DNA from: Hirudinaria manillensis
Taxonomy: Eukaryota > Annelida > Clitellata > Hirudinida > Hirudinidae
Direction of reading: 5' to 3'
NCBI GenBank assembly: GCA_034509925.1
Contig: CM067530.1
Span: 10,540,001-10,604,000, forward strand
Length of the DNA stretch: 64,000 nucleotides
Shown: positions 49,385 to 60,300 of the stretch, in pieces
Position numbering within the stretch: position 1 is the first letter of the stretch
Layout of the letters: every line of letters starts with the position of its first letter
Translations under genes and position numbers: made by a program
Notes under the pieces: generated by a model
What the model was told of the DNA's origin: nothing
What the model saw: only the letters and a program-made list of their open reading frames with translations
Databases searched by the model: none

Positions 49385-49578
49385 AAATCGACTGGAGTCG
49401 ACCCTAATATTGAAAATTTACGTCCGAAATTTTCTAAAAATCGAACGAAAATAAATCACTTAACTTACAATAAATGCAAAAAGTATCAATTATATCACAA
49501 ATAAATTTAAAATAAAACCATTTAACCAATGAATAAATGAAAAAGAGTGATTACAAACATTTAACTTTTATTAAAAGT

Positions 49579-49722
49579 TGCCCCCTTGAGGGCTTCCAAA
49601 GATTGCAGTTGCCCACCCACTTGAGTGAGGGACACTGCGGGGTATTGGGTTTAGTTTTCAACTAGCAATAACCACGCCTCGGATTAACCTCACTGGCTAT
49701 GGTACCGCCACTGCGCAAAGCT
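49579..49722 (-). ncRNA. U4: U4 spliceosomal snRNA, copy 1
   Basis: U4 pairs with U6 in the tri-snRNP of the spliceosome. The minus strand starts AGCTTTGCGCAGTGGCGG, continues ATAGCCAGTGAGG and TTGCTAGTTGAAAAC and includes CCCAATACCCCGC, all matching the known U4 sequence through stem I, the 5' stem-loop and stem II. An Sm-like AATCTTTGG and a terminal hairpin GCCCTCAAGGGGGC close the gene. Length is about 144 nt, as expected. Confidence 0.95.
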
Positions 49723-49790
49723 GACTTTGCTACTGACACCAGGGGCATATATGCTAGGTTTATGTCTCTAATAGGGGTGTTTACTGGCGC
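49723..49790 (-). promoter_or_regulatory. U4 copy 1 upstream element (PSE-like)
   Basis: About 60 bp upstream of the RNA is nearly identical to that of copy 3 and partly shared with copy 2. It includes ACACCCCTATTAGAGACATA and CATATATGCC, consistent with a snRNA proximal sequence element. Assignment rests on conservation and position only. Confidence 0.55.
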
Positions 49791-50173
49791 ACATTTTGTG
49801 GCTATTATTTATTTTAAACCATTTATAACAGGTCTCAGACCTTAAAAGATTAATAAATTATCTTGATTAATTTTTTTTATTAAAAAAAATATAGCGCCCT
49901 TTATCGTTCCACTCTGGTTAACTGAATGCATAGAGGATTAACATTGGAAAGGTTTCCTTTGCTAGTGATGAAATCCATCTCTCCAATTATTTCAAATTCG
50001 TGCTACAAACACTTTTTGTGGCGAGATATAAGTTTTCTAAATAGTGTAAAAAAGAATATTAGGCTGATATTATACTTAAATGTCCAACAGCATTACTCAT
50101 AGTTCACAGAATACAATTGAAGTACGAGAATGAGTTTTGCCGCAAAATATGAATTTATTCTTAATTAGTAATC

Positions 50174-50317
50174 TGCCCCCTCGAGGGCTTCCAAAGATTG
50201 CAGTTGCCCACCCACTTGAGTGAGGGACACTGCGGGGTATTGGGTTTAGTTTTCAACTAGCAATAACCACGCCTCGGATTAACCTCACTGGCTATGGTAC
50301 CGCCACTGCGCAAAGCT
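50174..50317 (-). ncRNA. U4: U4 spliceosomal snRNA, copy 2
   Basis: Differs from copy 1 at only one position by eye, in the loop of the 3' terminal hairpin (TCGAG for TTGAG on the plus strand). Its upstream sequence differs from copies 1 and 3 but keeps CATATATG and an ACACCTCCAATAG block at the same distance. It looks fully functional. Confidence 0.95.
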
Positions 50318-50852
50318 GTTTAACTGGAAGTACAATGGCATATATGTATCCAACATGTATCGCTATTGGAGGTGTTTTAGGAAAACCAACATGCTGCAAA
50401 ATGTAACAAACCTAAAGTTTTCGATGTTGTCCCTTGGATACTAAAAGCTACACTAGTTTAAAAATTGTAAGACTCCTTTCAAAGAAAAATTTTGATGGAA
50501 AACTGATGTCTGGACCAAAGGAATTAGTAGCAACTGGTCCAGATTCATTCTGTGCCACTATTCGGTCGCACAATGAACTGAAAACGATTTTATTTAAATT
50601 GTTATTTTCGAAACAGTTTCACACGTTGTTGCTGTTTTGGCTTCAAGGCTTCAAAGACTTTACACGGCGCTCCCTGGCGGAGAATGCTTAGTTCTCAGTT
50701 ACATCGACTTCATAATTTTGAGCAAAACTTTGGGCTGACCTATATTAAGTTTGACATTTGATCACTTTAACCCATAATACAATCCAAAACAAGAATTTGA
50801 TATAACTTCGGTGGAACACAAAATAAATAACAATTATTTTTGTTTAACAAGC

Positions 50853-50996
50853 TGCCCCCTTAAGGGCTTCCAAAGATTGCAGTTGCCCATCCACTTGAGT
50901 GAGGGACACTGCGGGGTATTGGGTTTAGTTTTCAACTAGCAATAACCACGCCTCGGATTAACCTCACTGGCTATGGTACCGCCACTGCGCGAAGAT
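50853..50996 (-). ncRNA. U4: U4 spliceosomal snRNA, copy 3 (5' end altered)
   Basis: Internal sequence is almost identical to copies 1 and 2, but the 5' end reads ATCTTCGCGC instead of AGCTTTGCGC, and one base in the 3' stem region differs. The upstream 60 bp is nearly identical to copy 1. It could be a variant or a decaying copy. Confidence 0.85.
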
Positions 50997-51062
50997 AACT
51001 TTGCTACTGATACCAGGGGCATATATGCTAGGTATATGTCTCTAATAGGGGTGTTTTTGGTA
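50997..51062 (-). promoter_or_regulatory. U4 copy 3 upstream element (PSE-like)
   Basis: Nearly identical to the copy 1 upstream block, including CATATATGCC and ACACCCCTATTAGAGACATA. Confidence 0.5.
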
Positions 51063-51715
51063 GCAATCTTTGAAAGGCAACACTTTAGGAATTCCATTTT
51101 TATAATCTGGACATTAAAATTAGGCGAAAGGCAACCTCATTTTAAAATGTATATTTTAATGTGTATATTATCCCATTAAAAAATATATAAACACATTATT
51201 ATTTCACATTTTGATGTTCGGCTTTAGCAAATCTCAGTGGATTTTTTTGGATGTTGTATTTTATATTTGTATTATACTGTCTACATGTGTGTTTGCATTT
51301 TTAATCTCTTATTTTCCCTTAGTAATGTTCCCCTCAGTCCATCCTCTTAACCAAACATTTGAAGGTTGATATAATCAATTAGTCTAAATCGTAAGGCTTG
51401 GAAATCGGTTTAGGTTCAAAATTTGACTTTGCAAATGTTGACTTGTCATGATTTATGAAACCAACTTTTGGTTTTATGAATTGTTTACAAAATGGAAATT
51501 GGTAATCAGTCTGATATCATTACCACGCTTTCACAATAAAAATACAAATATTCAAGATGTCATCAATGGTAAGTCTTATAAATGGACAAGATTTTCCAAA
51601 CGTGGGATCAAATCTTATTTCTAATTGATAATTGTGGATATTTCAAGGGTTGACTGTTAAGTAACTAGTAAGTAAATATCTAGACCTCTGAAAATATGAT
51701 TTCCTTTTTTGACAA

Positions 51716-51788
51716 ACTCTCAGATTCAATTGCGTTGGGTGAATTCTCATCAAGGTATTATGACCCGAAAGATGAATCATCACTGAGT
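51716..51788 (-). ncRNA. Box C/D snoRNA, 28S rRNA guide, copy 1
   Basis: Minus strand: stem ACTC, C box GTGATGA (51783-51777), guide CATCTTTCGGGTC complementary to the conserved 28S segment GACCCGAAAGATG, C'-like TTGATGA, a second conserved segment CACCCAACGCA, D box CTGA (51723-51720) and closing stem GAGT. Length and layout are typical of a 2'-O-methylation guide. The guide resembles vertebrate U77/U80 as I recall them; that identity is not verified. Confidence 0.8.
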
Positions 51789-51858
51789 ATCTAACCATCT
51801 GAGATAAACTCCATATACTTGTTAAATATCTATCAATAATCTGATCACCAAAACCAGT

Positions 51859-51933
51859 AACTCTCAGATAAGTTTGCGTTGGGTGAATTCTCATCAAGAA
51901 AATTATGACCCGAAAGATTAATCATCATAGAGT
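51859..51933 (-). ncRNA. Box C/D snoRNA, 28S rRNA guide, copy 2
   Basis: Terminal stem AACTC/GAGTT, C box ATGATGA, guide TAATCTTTCGGGTC (one change from copy 1), C' TTGATGA, CACCCAACGCA and D box CTGA (51867-51864). Confidence 0.8.
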
Positions 51934-51963
51934 TAAATCTACCAAACAAAAACGTTACAAATA

Positions 51964-52035
51964 TGCTCTCGGCAAAAAAGCGTTGGGTTATTCTCAGCAT
52001 CTGAATAAGACCCGAAAGATGTAATCGTCATAGAG
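51964..52035 (-). ncRNA. Box C/D snoRNA-like, copy 3 (degenerate boxes)
   Basis: Terminal stem GCTC/GAGC and guide ACATCTTTCGGGTC are kept, but the C box reads ATGACGA and the D box CCGA, so function is doubtful. ACCCAACGC is kept. Confidence 0.65.
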
Positions 52036-52062
52036 CAAAATGAAAGAATTTGTTAATGCCAC

Positions 52063-52146
52063 GTTTCTCAGAAAAATATGCGTTGGGTGATATTTCATCA
52101 CGATATATCAGACCCGAAAGATGGAATCCTCACAGAAACGATAAGT
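52063..52146 (-). ncRNA. Box C/D snoRNA, 28S rRNA guide, copy 4
   Basis: Terminal stem CGTTTC/GAAACG, C box GTGAGGA (one change), guide CCATCTTTCGGGT directly followed by a D'-like CTGA, C' TGATGA, ACCCAACGC and D box CTGA. The terminal stem differs in sequence from copies 1-3 but still pairs. Confidence 0.75.
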
Positions 52147-52937
52147 AAGCAGTCTTAATGTCAAATAAATCAATCATCTCAATACGAATATTCCGACAAT
52201 AAATTGCCGGTCGCTAGACCATCTCGCTAGTAAACAGGAAAAGGATCGATAGACTATCATTGACGATACATTTATTCCGTTCGTTCATAATTTAAAAAAA
52301 TTTGCAATTGCTTATTTATTAAAAAAAATTTTTAAATTATTCAATTATATGTTAATTTTTTCTACATTAATGCGTAAATATATTTATGTAAAAATTGCAA
52401 AAACCGCAAAAATCAAATTAAAAACGATCCCGTAACAACCTGATTCCAAAGAATATAATTTAAAAAATTATCGTGCTAACTAATTTTGTAATAACCAAAA
52501 TGAATTTAGGAAAAAAGCGACCAAAACTAAAGTTGATTTTATTGCAAAAAAATGTACACCGTATGCATCAAAAAAATAATGAAATAGCTTTTAATAAATC
52601 GTAACAAATTTATATAGTCTTAATCTTTTAGCTGCCGGAAGATCTGCTTAAAACTATGGCTCGCTCCCAACAGGAAAAATGGTACCTTTGCTGGCGTACA
52701 GTGTGACCGAATACGAAATTGGAAAAAAGAACACTTCATTCATTAGGATACACATTAATGATATCTCTAGAAATGGAAGAATGATTTCTACTAGATATTC
52801 TGCTTGTTATGAAGCAACATAATAGCCAGTAAAATTGAAATATCAATATATTTGATTAGCCCGAGGGACGACAATCACGACACATAAAGATGGACTACAC
52901 AAAGCAAGCCAATCAATATCTCATCTTAAAATTCATT
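52147..52937. other. Region between the snoRNA array and NUDT8
   Basis: No gene seen. AT-rich, with no microsatellite of note. It would be the 3' UTR or downstream flank of NUDT8 and, if the snoRNAs are intronic, could hold exons of a host RNA; none can be recognised. Confidence 0.4.
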
Positions 52938-53984
52938 CTACAATCTAAATTTGTGAGGGAATAATTCAGGTGTAAGAATATGAAGAGTCTGATGCAATAT
53001 GAGGGCAGTCAAGCCCCAAACTTTGTGCTTTTGATTAAGAAAAACTGGGAGCTTATATTTAACTTTTTTGCTAATGAACGTTGTGTAGCCGATGTTGTCC
53101 TTATGTGACAATGATTCCAAGGAAGATGAGAACACTTCAACAACCTGTTTAAAAAAAATAAAAGAATTAAAGAAACTCATTGAATGTCATTGAAGTACAT
53201 GCGAAAAATGTTTCACTTCGTGTCTGTTGATGGGAAGAGAATCTAGTTGGATGTTGTTGCAAAAGCCTATTATAGGAGTGACAAGGACATCAAAATTCTG
53301 GCCAAGGAAATGAACAAAGATGTAGAGTGTTAATCATAAATTAATAAAACAATAGCACAGATAATAAGGCTATTTCAATTAGTGAAAATATATCAGTTAC
53401 CTTTCCAGGCAAAGGTGGCAGCTCTCCCCAAATGTCAACAGAATTTTGTGTCAGACCAATCTCCTCTTCTGTCTCTCTCAAAGCAGTTTTGGTTAAATCT
53501 CCATCACAATCATCTTTCATTCCCCCTGGAAAACTTCAAAAATTTAAATTCTCAATCCAACATAGAACCAATGCTAATGGTAAAGCAAGCATCGAACAAC
53601 AACATCTAATTTCACCTTACTTGGCCACTGTGATTAGAGAGATGGCTGGACCTTAAAGTTAGCATTACTGAAGGGGCATTGTCCACAACACAAAGAGGTA
53701 CAAGAACAGCAGCCCTCCTATTGATATGTTTGAATAAATTGAGCTGCTTAGAAATTTCCACTTTGTTCTTTTTATCTTGTAGTCTGCTCTAGAAGATAAA
53801 AACAATAAACATATGTTTGAAAACTCAACTGCTATAAAATTCACTTATTCGCAGAAACCTTCAAAATAATTTTGTTTTGCTGTGAAAAGACATTCTTGAA
53901 CGTCAAGTCATCCGAAAAATCACGTCTTATAACACACAGAAATTCCGAATTCCGGCACAACTTTCCGACCCTTATGAGTCTCAT
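52938..53984 (-). CDS. NUDT8: NUDT8/NUDT7-like Nudix hydrolase (coenzyme A diphosphatase type)
   Basis: Hydrolyses nucleoside diphosphate-linked substrates; NUDT7/8 act on CoA and its derivatives in peroxisomes or mitochondria. Exons (minus): 53984-53859, 53788-53616, 53533-53401, 53297-53217, 53144-52938; phases agree, 239 residues, close to human NUDT8. Seen: [20 protein letters not shown] before the catalytic region, the Nudix box with SFPGGMKDD...[10 protein letters not shown] in exon 3, VTPIIGF in exon 4, and the C-terminal [13 protein letters not shown] typical of the subfamily. The N-terminus [20 protein letters not shown] is basic without acids in its first 13 residues, consistent with mitochondrial import; no PTS1 is seen at the C-terminus (KFRL). 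It lies head-to-head with OTUD7, the two ATGs being 373 bp apart. Confidence 0.93.
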
Positions 53985-54357
53985 CGTGAAAACATAGAAC
54001 ACTTGTTATTGATAAGGACGATCGCACATGCTTCACATAAGACCGTTTAGAATCTTTGGTGACCAATGCAATTTATCCAAACGAATTTGAACATTTTAAA
54101 AAATAATAAGAGTTGGAATGATAATTGATAATTCATATTCATCAAAACGTCATTAAAACTGGACTTTAGGGATTGATGAAAGCCGGCAACGCGGTTTTTT
54201 CTGCTGATGTTTTTGTAAACAATATATATGTGCTGTTGACTTCTACGCATCGCCGAGATGTTCTTAATTAAATCGATGAGGAGAGTCTTGAAGCACTAAA
54301 AAATGTTTTTGCTTCTTGAAGGTGCTACCAAGATTGGTTGATTTGCAATCATCAGCA
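53985..54357. promoter_or_regulatory. Shared divergent promoter region, NUDT8 / OTUD7
   Basis: The two start codons face away from each other across 373 bp. No TATA box at a usual distance is obvious for either gene. Bidirectional use is inferred from the arrangement. Confidence 0.45.
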
Positions 54358-57300
54358 ATGTCAACTACATCGAGCAAGATATCCCAGTTCATAAGTAGGA
54401 CTGGTTCATCTAATAAAGTGGCACAGGAATTACTAAAAGGTTACCACTTTTCTTTGCATGTTGCGTTATAAATAATTGCCTTTAGCGAACGGTTTCCACT
54501 AAGTGTCTGTTTGATTTGAATGTGTTGTCCTTCACTAGGAATCATTGAAAAAGCCTCTTGAAGTCAGTTAAACTTTTGAACCTTCAGAAAACCAGTGGAA
54601 TGTCGACTGTGCAGTGAACATTTATAAGCTCATGAACGAAGTCTCTGTGATGCCAAAGAAGAACAGCAACTCAAAGCAGAACTGCGTGGACATTCAGTCG
54701 AGCGCAACTTCCAGGCACTTGTCTCATGACTTTCGGCAGACGAACAAAATAAAACCGACCGCACAAGATTTTTGCAAAAACAGCTCGGAATCATTGACTC
54801 CTGCTCATCGCAATGGTGTGAATTACGTTAATAAAATTGATTTAATGCACTAATTATATCTTTTTAACACAAATATTTGCAGCTCACTATACATTAATAT
54901 ATTTACAATGACAAGAACAGAATAGAGAATGTAAGATTTACAGAATATGTAAATTACAGAAATGTTTATACAAGTATCTTAATAGTTTCATGATTAACAG
55001 GTAGTTTGAGATGAATTGTATTTGTGTAATTTGTAATGTCAAACTCAAAGTGGATCTAAGCACACTTTATTGAGAGACCAATGACAAACTTATTAATTTA
55101 TATGATTAATATCATTAGTAATTCCAATCCTCATTGGTGCATAATCAAAACAGCATCCAAAATTGAACCCAAAATTATAAACATGCAAATCTTTTCCTAG
55201 AAAATACCTCAAGCAATAAGAAACAAAGACCCTCCGAGGTCCAATCCCGACAGCCCGAATCCGCCCAGGAGCCACGGAACCCCCTGTCGGAGGACGCCTC
55301 GGATTCCACCTTCATCCTTCCAGACTTTTCTTCGTACCCGGACGACTTCAGGAACTTTCTGGACAAGGACCTCATAGAAACCGCAACACTTGACTTGCTC
55401 ATGAAAGCTGGTTAGGCTTCCGGCCTTTTTAAGAGGGATTGGGGGTAGAATTGGCCCCATTGGCCGAGGGTAGGGTAGCACGAAGATAGTGGCATGTGAT
55501 TGTTTTAAAATTGGATGCTGAATTGAATGTGGTGCTGTGCATTTTGGTTTGCTGTTATTGTTATACATTATATTTAATAATAAATATATATAATAAATAT
55601 TATATTTATTAATGGAGTGAGTTCTATTGGATTATGTTAACCTTTGGATTGACAGAAATTTCTTGTTATTTATTTATTTATTGTTGGTTATTACTTTATC
55701 TGCTGAAATTATATAATTTCTAATAAATATTGGTAATAATAATAATAATAATAACGATAATAACATTAATAACGGTGTTAATAATAACAATAATAATAAC
55801 AATAATAACAGTGTTAATAATCATCCTGACTGTCTGTTGGGACAGCAACAATAATTTTGATTACTAACAGAAGTAAAAAATTGAACAATTTTGTGACCGA
55901 AAATATTTACTGCGGCTTGTGAATTTTGATAACGATAACAACAACAATGATGATGATGACATAATATTACTAATAGCAACAATAATAATAATAAATTTAA
56001 TAATTCATAGATTCATTGTTGATAGCACAGTAATTATAATAATAATAATAACCACGTTAAAAGCACAATGTCGAGACAAGGCTCAGAGATGACATGATTT
56101 GGGGATCTCAGGATAACCTTGTAAATAAATCGTTAAATAATAAATCATCGTCGATTAACAACACAACGATCTCGAAGATGACAGTTGAACGACAAGATTA
56201 GGACCCCGACAAGAGCAATTACTCTACTGCTTTTGATCTGATCTCATCTATTAAGCATTGCACTCTGATGACACAGTATCGATTATATTCGTCCGATTGT
56301 TGTTAAATAATTATTATTATATTTAATTATTAATTTTATAATTTCTAAAAAAGATGGAAAAATCAGGCTTAGAAATCTTCGTAGATATCCTGGGTTTAAG
56401 TTAACGACGTCTTATCATTTCAATGGTTCTATATATATCGTTCGATTCGATTGGTGATTTCAAAGAAAAATTTATTGCGTGGTCAATTGTGGAACCAACA
56501 GTCGACTCTTGACAACCGTGTTATGAAATTAGAATGTTCTGGCATATTATTACGAGCCATTACAACATCGCAACAAAATTATGACGACTGCAGGCAAAGG
56601 CAAATTATAGGTTCCCGAAGACGACAACGTCCGACTCGGTTCGATGTCGCGAGAATGCACGCGACGGGGAAATAGCTCACATTCCAGAAACGACAAACGA
56701 AAGAATGGCGCATGCCCAGGTGTGCACAGCAGACAGGTGATCCTTTGAGCAGTCGGAGCCGTATTTAAGCTGCAAGGTCGGGCTTCCTGGGTTCCTATGA
56801 CCAAACAGAGCAGTATTTGTTCGGGAATTTTTCATTCTCATGGAAGCATGAGAATAAATTTCAGTTCCGAATAAAATCTCTCTTCATGATGTAATAGCAG
56901 ACGCCAGTTGGCTCGGGGTCACGTGCCATGGTTCAATGGTTTGCAACGGTCTTTCCCACTCTTCAGTCATTCGGTCAAAAGCAAAGCAGGAAAATTTTGA
57001 GATGCAATTTTTAAAAATTTAAATTTCTAATGCTTACCTTAATTCCTAAGGAATTTGACGAGACGGAATAATGTCAGCTTTGAATTATAACTTAGCTTGA
57101 TTAGCATTTTTGAGTTCATAACTACCAAGAATTGACGCCTTCCGGTCCCCAATTGACACCAATTCTGTCCGTCTTTCCATCAACGAAATGAGATCGAGTC
57201 AAAGGCTTAAAAGATTTTTAATGCTCCACAAAGTTGCCTTCTCTGCAGGAACAATGTTCCCTTTGGGGATCCTTTGGCTGTCAACATTGCCTGTTTTCTT

Positions 57301-60300
57301 TGGTGTTCTTTTTTTTTCCTATATCTGATAATGGCAGAAAGAATGAATAATAATAATAATAAATATGCCTATAATAATAATATGCTAAATATAAATAATA
57401 AATAAATATATACACTTTTAAATTTAAAAAAAATTTAAAAAAATGATTGACATTCGATCGAATTCATCCTTTTCCAGGTCGCCTCAACTGGTGGTCTGAC
57501 CTCGGATGTCAGCCTCTGTTTCCTCTCGTGACGACGGGCGATGGAAACTGCCTCCTTCACGCTGCCTCTTTAGGTTCGACCCCTCCTCACGACTTGCGTC
57601 GACGAGTCACTCATGCGACGTATTTAATGACACTATTTACTTTAATAAATAATTTAAGGGTTTAATTATTTGGAGTTTAATCGTTATTATGTAACTTTGA
57701 CGTGGGAAATTATCTGATATAAGTAATGTTTACTATGTATTATTAAATTAATATGTTGATAATCTTTTTATGAACCGATCGATCAATTGTTTGTTTGTTT
57801 GATTGATTGCAGCCCTCTGGGGTCACCAGGACACCGACCTCGAGCTGAGGAAGAGGCTGTTTGAAATGATGCTCGGAGGACCTCACCACGATGCTTTCTT
57901 CCGAAGGTGGAAGTGGCACCAGATGCAGATCAATAAGCAGGTATTGGCTGCTTCTGTCATCGATGGTTCACAAGCTGTTCCATCTGATTTGTTACTCATT
58001 TGTTTAGAAACATTAAAATTAATTTGTTAATTAATAGTATTAAAATCAAGGTTATCATAAAAGAAAAGTGGTAGGCTATAACTTTTTTCTACCACTGTAT
58101 ATTGATTATTACTATTATTGATTATATGCATGACTATATGAACTGCAAATGAATAGACAATTGCTGATTAATCGGTCCTCACTTTCTCTTCCTCAAGTCC
58201 GAGCTGGTCTACAGCGACCAGGAATGGCAGGAGGAGTGGAACAGTCTCGTCAAGTTGGCCTCTCCCCAGCCCAGACTCTCTTCTTGCAACGTGTGAGTCA
58301 TTTGTCTCCGTCCCCCGAGAATTATTTCCTTACTGTTTTCGTTAGTACGAGCTAATGAGCCGATATGGGATGGTAAATATATTTTTCTTTCATTCAATTC
58401 AATTAGTAATTATTACCAATGAAAAGATGATCAGTTTAAGGATTAGGACTAGGATTATCAAATCTCATATTACCAGTCTATACACTCCAACAGAGAACCG
58501 ACCCATGGCTTGAACATTGCGCCATCCTCTGCCCATCAACACCACCACCATCACCACGACCTCTCGGCCAACGGGTCGCACAACCCCCCGTACGATCAGC
58601 AGGAGATCCAATACGAGAGTCTCGAGGAACTCCACATATTCGTCTTGGCCCATCTCCTCCAGCGGCCGATCATCATCACTGCCGACACCATACTCAGGGA
58701 TTCGGGAGGGGAAGCCCTGGCCCCCATAACCTTCGGGGGGGTCTACCTGCCCCTGGAGCACCCTCCCTCCGTCTGCCACAGGTTCCCCATACTCTTGACT
58801 TACGACGCTGCCCATTTTTCCGCCCTCGTTCCGACCGAGGACAGTTTCCAGACGACGCTGGCCATCGGCAGGGCATCGGATGGAAATCGTGCGTTTTCAG
58901 GTGGCAGATCTCCTTTGAGTTCCTGGAGCGATTGCATTTGATTTATTTAATTGATATTGAAATTATAATTGTTTTACTATAACATTTTAATGTAATATTA
59001 TGTGGGATCCTCTATTATATATTGTGGTTTTAAAGCCATACCTGTACATACTCCAATCAAATAATACTTTTCAAGGTTATGATCATACAATATGCATATG
59101 ATTAATATGGGTTTGATTCCTGTTAGTAAATAGAAATAAATAGAAATTGGTAATAGAGTTATTAAATCTTTACTATTTATCATTTGGTATCTGCCGGCGT
59201 TTTAAAATCTACAATCCATTCCTCGTAGGATCCGTGCCGCTGGTCGATTTCAACCTCGACCTCCTTCCGGTGCACTTCGTCAGGGACCCTGGCCCTGACT
59301 ACGACTGGAACGAGGAGAAACAGAAGCCCGACCGGCCAGAAGCGGGGGCGACGAACGAGGAAGGCACGGACTCCGTAAGGACGGATGACGTTGACGGGAG
59401 CGAAGAGGTTTCGCTATCCGAGAAAGTGACGGCTCTGAAAAAGTACCTCGACGTCGAAGTGGTGTCCGTTTCGCCCCTGGCCAATTCCTTCTCCAGTCTG
59501 GACAGCGGGGAGTCCGTTCCGGTCCACGACCACGACGTTTCCGAGAACCCGGAGGGCGCAGGTGCGGACTCCGTCACGGGCGGATCCTCGGAGAATCCGG
59601 ACTCCAGGAGAGTTTCGGAAACTTCGGCGAAGGGAAATTCCGAAAGCGAGGCAACAAATTGTCGGCCCAGCACGGAGCCGACGCCCAAGAACAACGTGGA
59701 CCACCTGATAAGCAACGACCTCTTTGGCGAAGAAAAGTCGAAAAGAGACAAGAGCAAGGGTCTCGGGAGGCTGAGAAAGATAGCCAAGTCGGTGAGCGCG
59801 AATTTCAAGCGGTCTTTCAATGTCAAGAATGCCGTGAAGCACGCACCCGTGAAATGCCAGGCGGACGTTGGGGTCAAAGAGAAGCCGACCCCGACCTACA
59901 AAAACGTCAAGGTAGAAAGCCCTGCGGGCTCGCCCGAGCCCAGCAACGTCGTAGCTTTCATCGTAGAATCGCTGGAAAAGAAAACCAGAATTCCTTGTGC
60001 CAAGCTGCTATACAAGAGGCAGGGCTACCAGACGGAGATCATCAAGAATTACCTGGAACAGGCCTCAGAGAGATTCCTCATCACCAGGAAGAGGGAGCTG
60101 GAGAGGTTGCAAATCCACCCTCCATCCCACCACCAGCACCATCACCATCCAGCCGAGAAACCTTTCGAGGTCTTCCATCGTGGCGGTCCTCAGCAGCCCT
60201 CGAACAATGCCAAGCAGGCCCCGTCCCACCCCCACCTCCCGGCGGCCGCAAGGGCTCGAACGTCCCCCGTCCGGTGCGTCAATTCCGGCTGCAACGGCAG

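Noticed and set aside
50434-50691. 85-residue ORF between U4 copies
   Set aside because: No family resemblance and no codon or splice evidence; probably chance.
51494-51590. Possible further box C/D snoRNA on the minus strand (TTGATGA and CTGA present)
   Set aside because: No terminal stem forms and there is no guide matching the neighbouring array.
51643-51897. 84-residue minus-strand ORF with an internally repeated peptide
   Set aside because: It is a translation across two snoRNA repeats; the repeated peptide reflects the conserved RNA segments.
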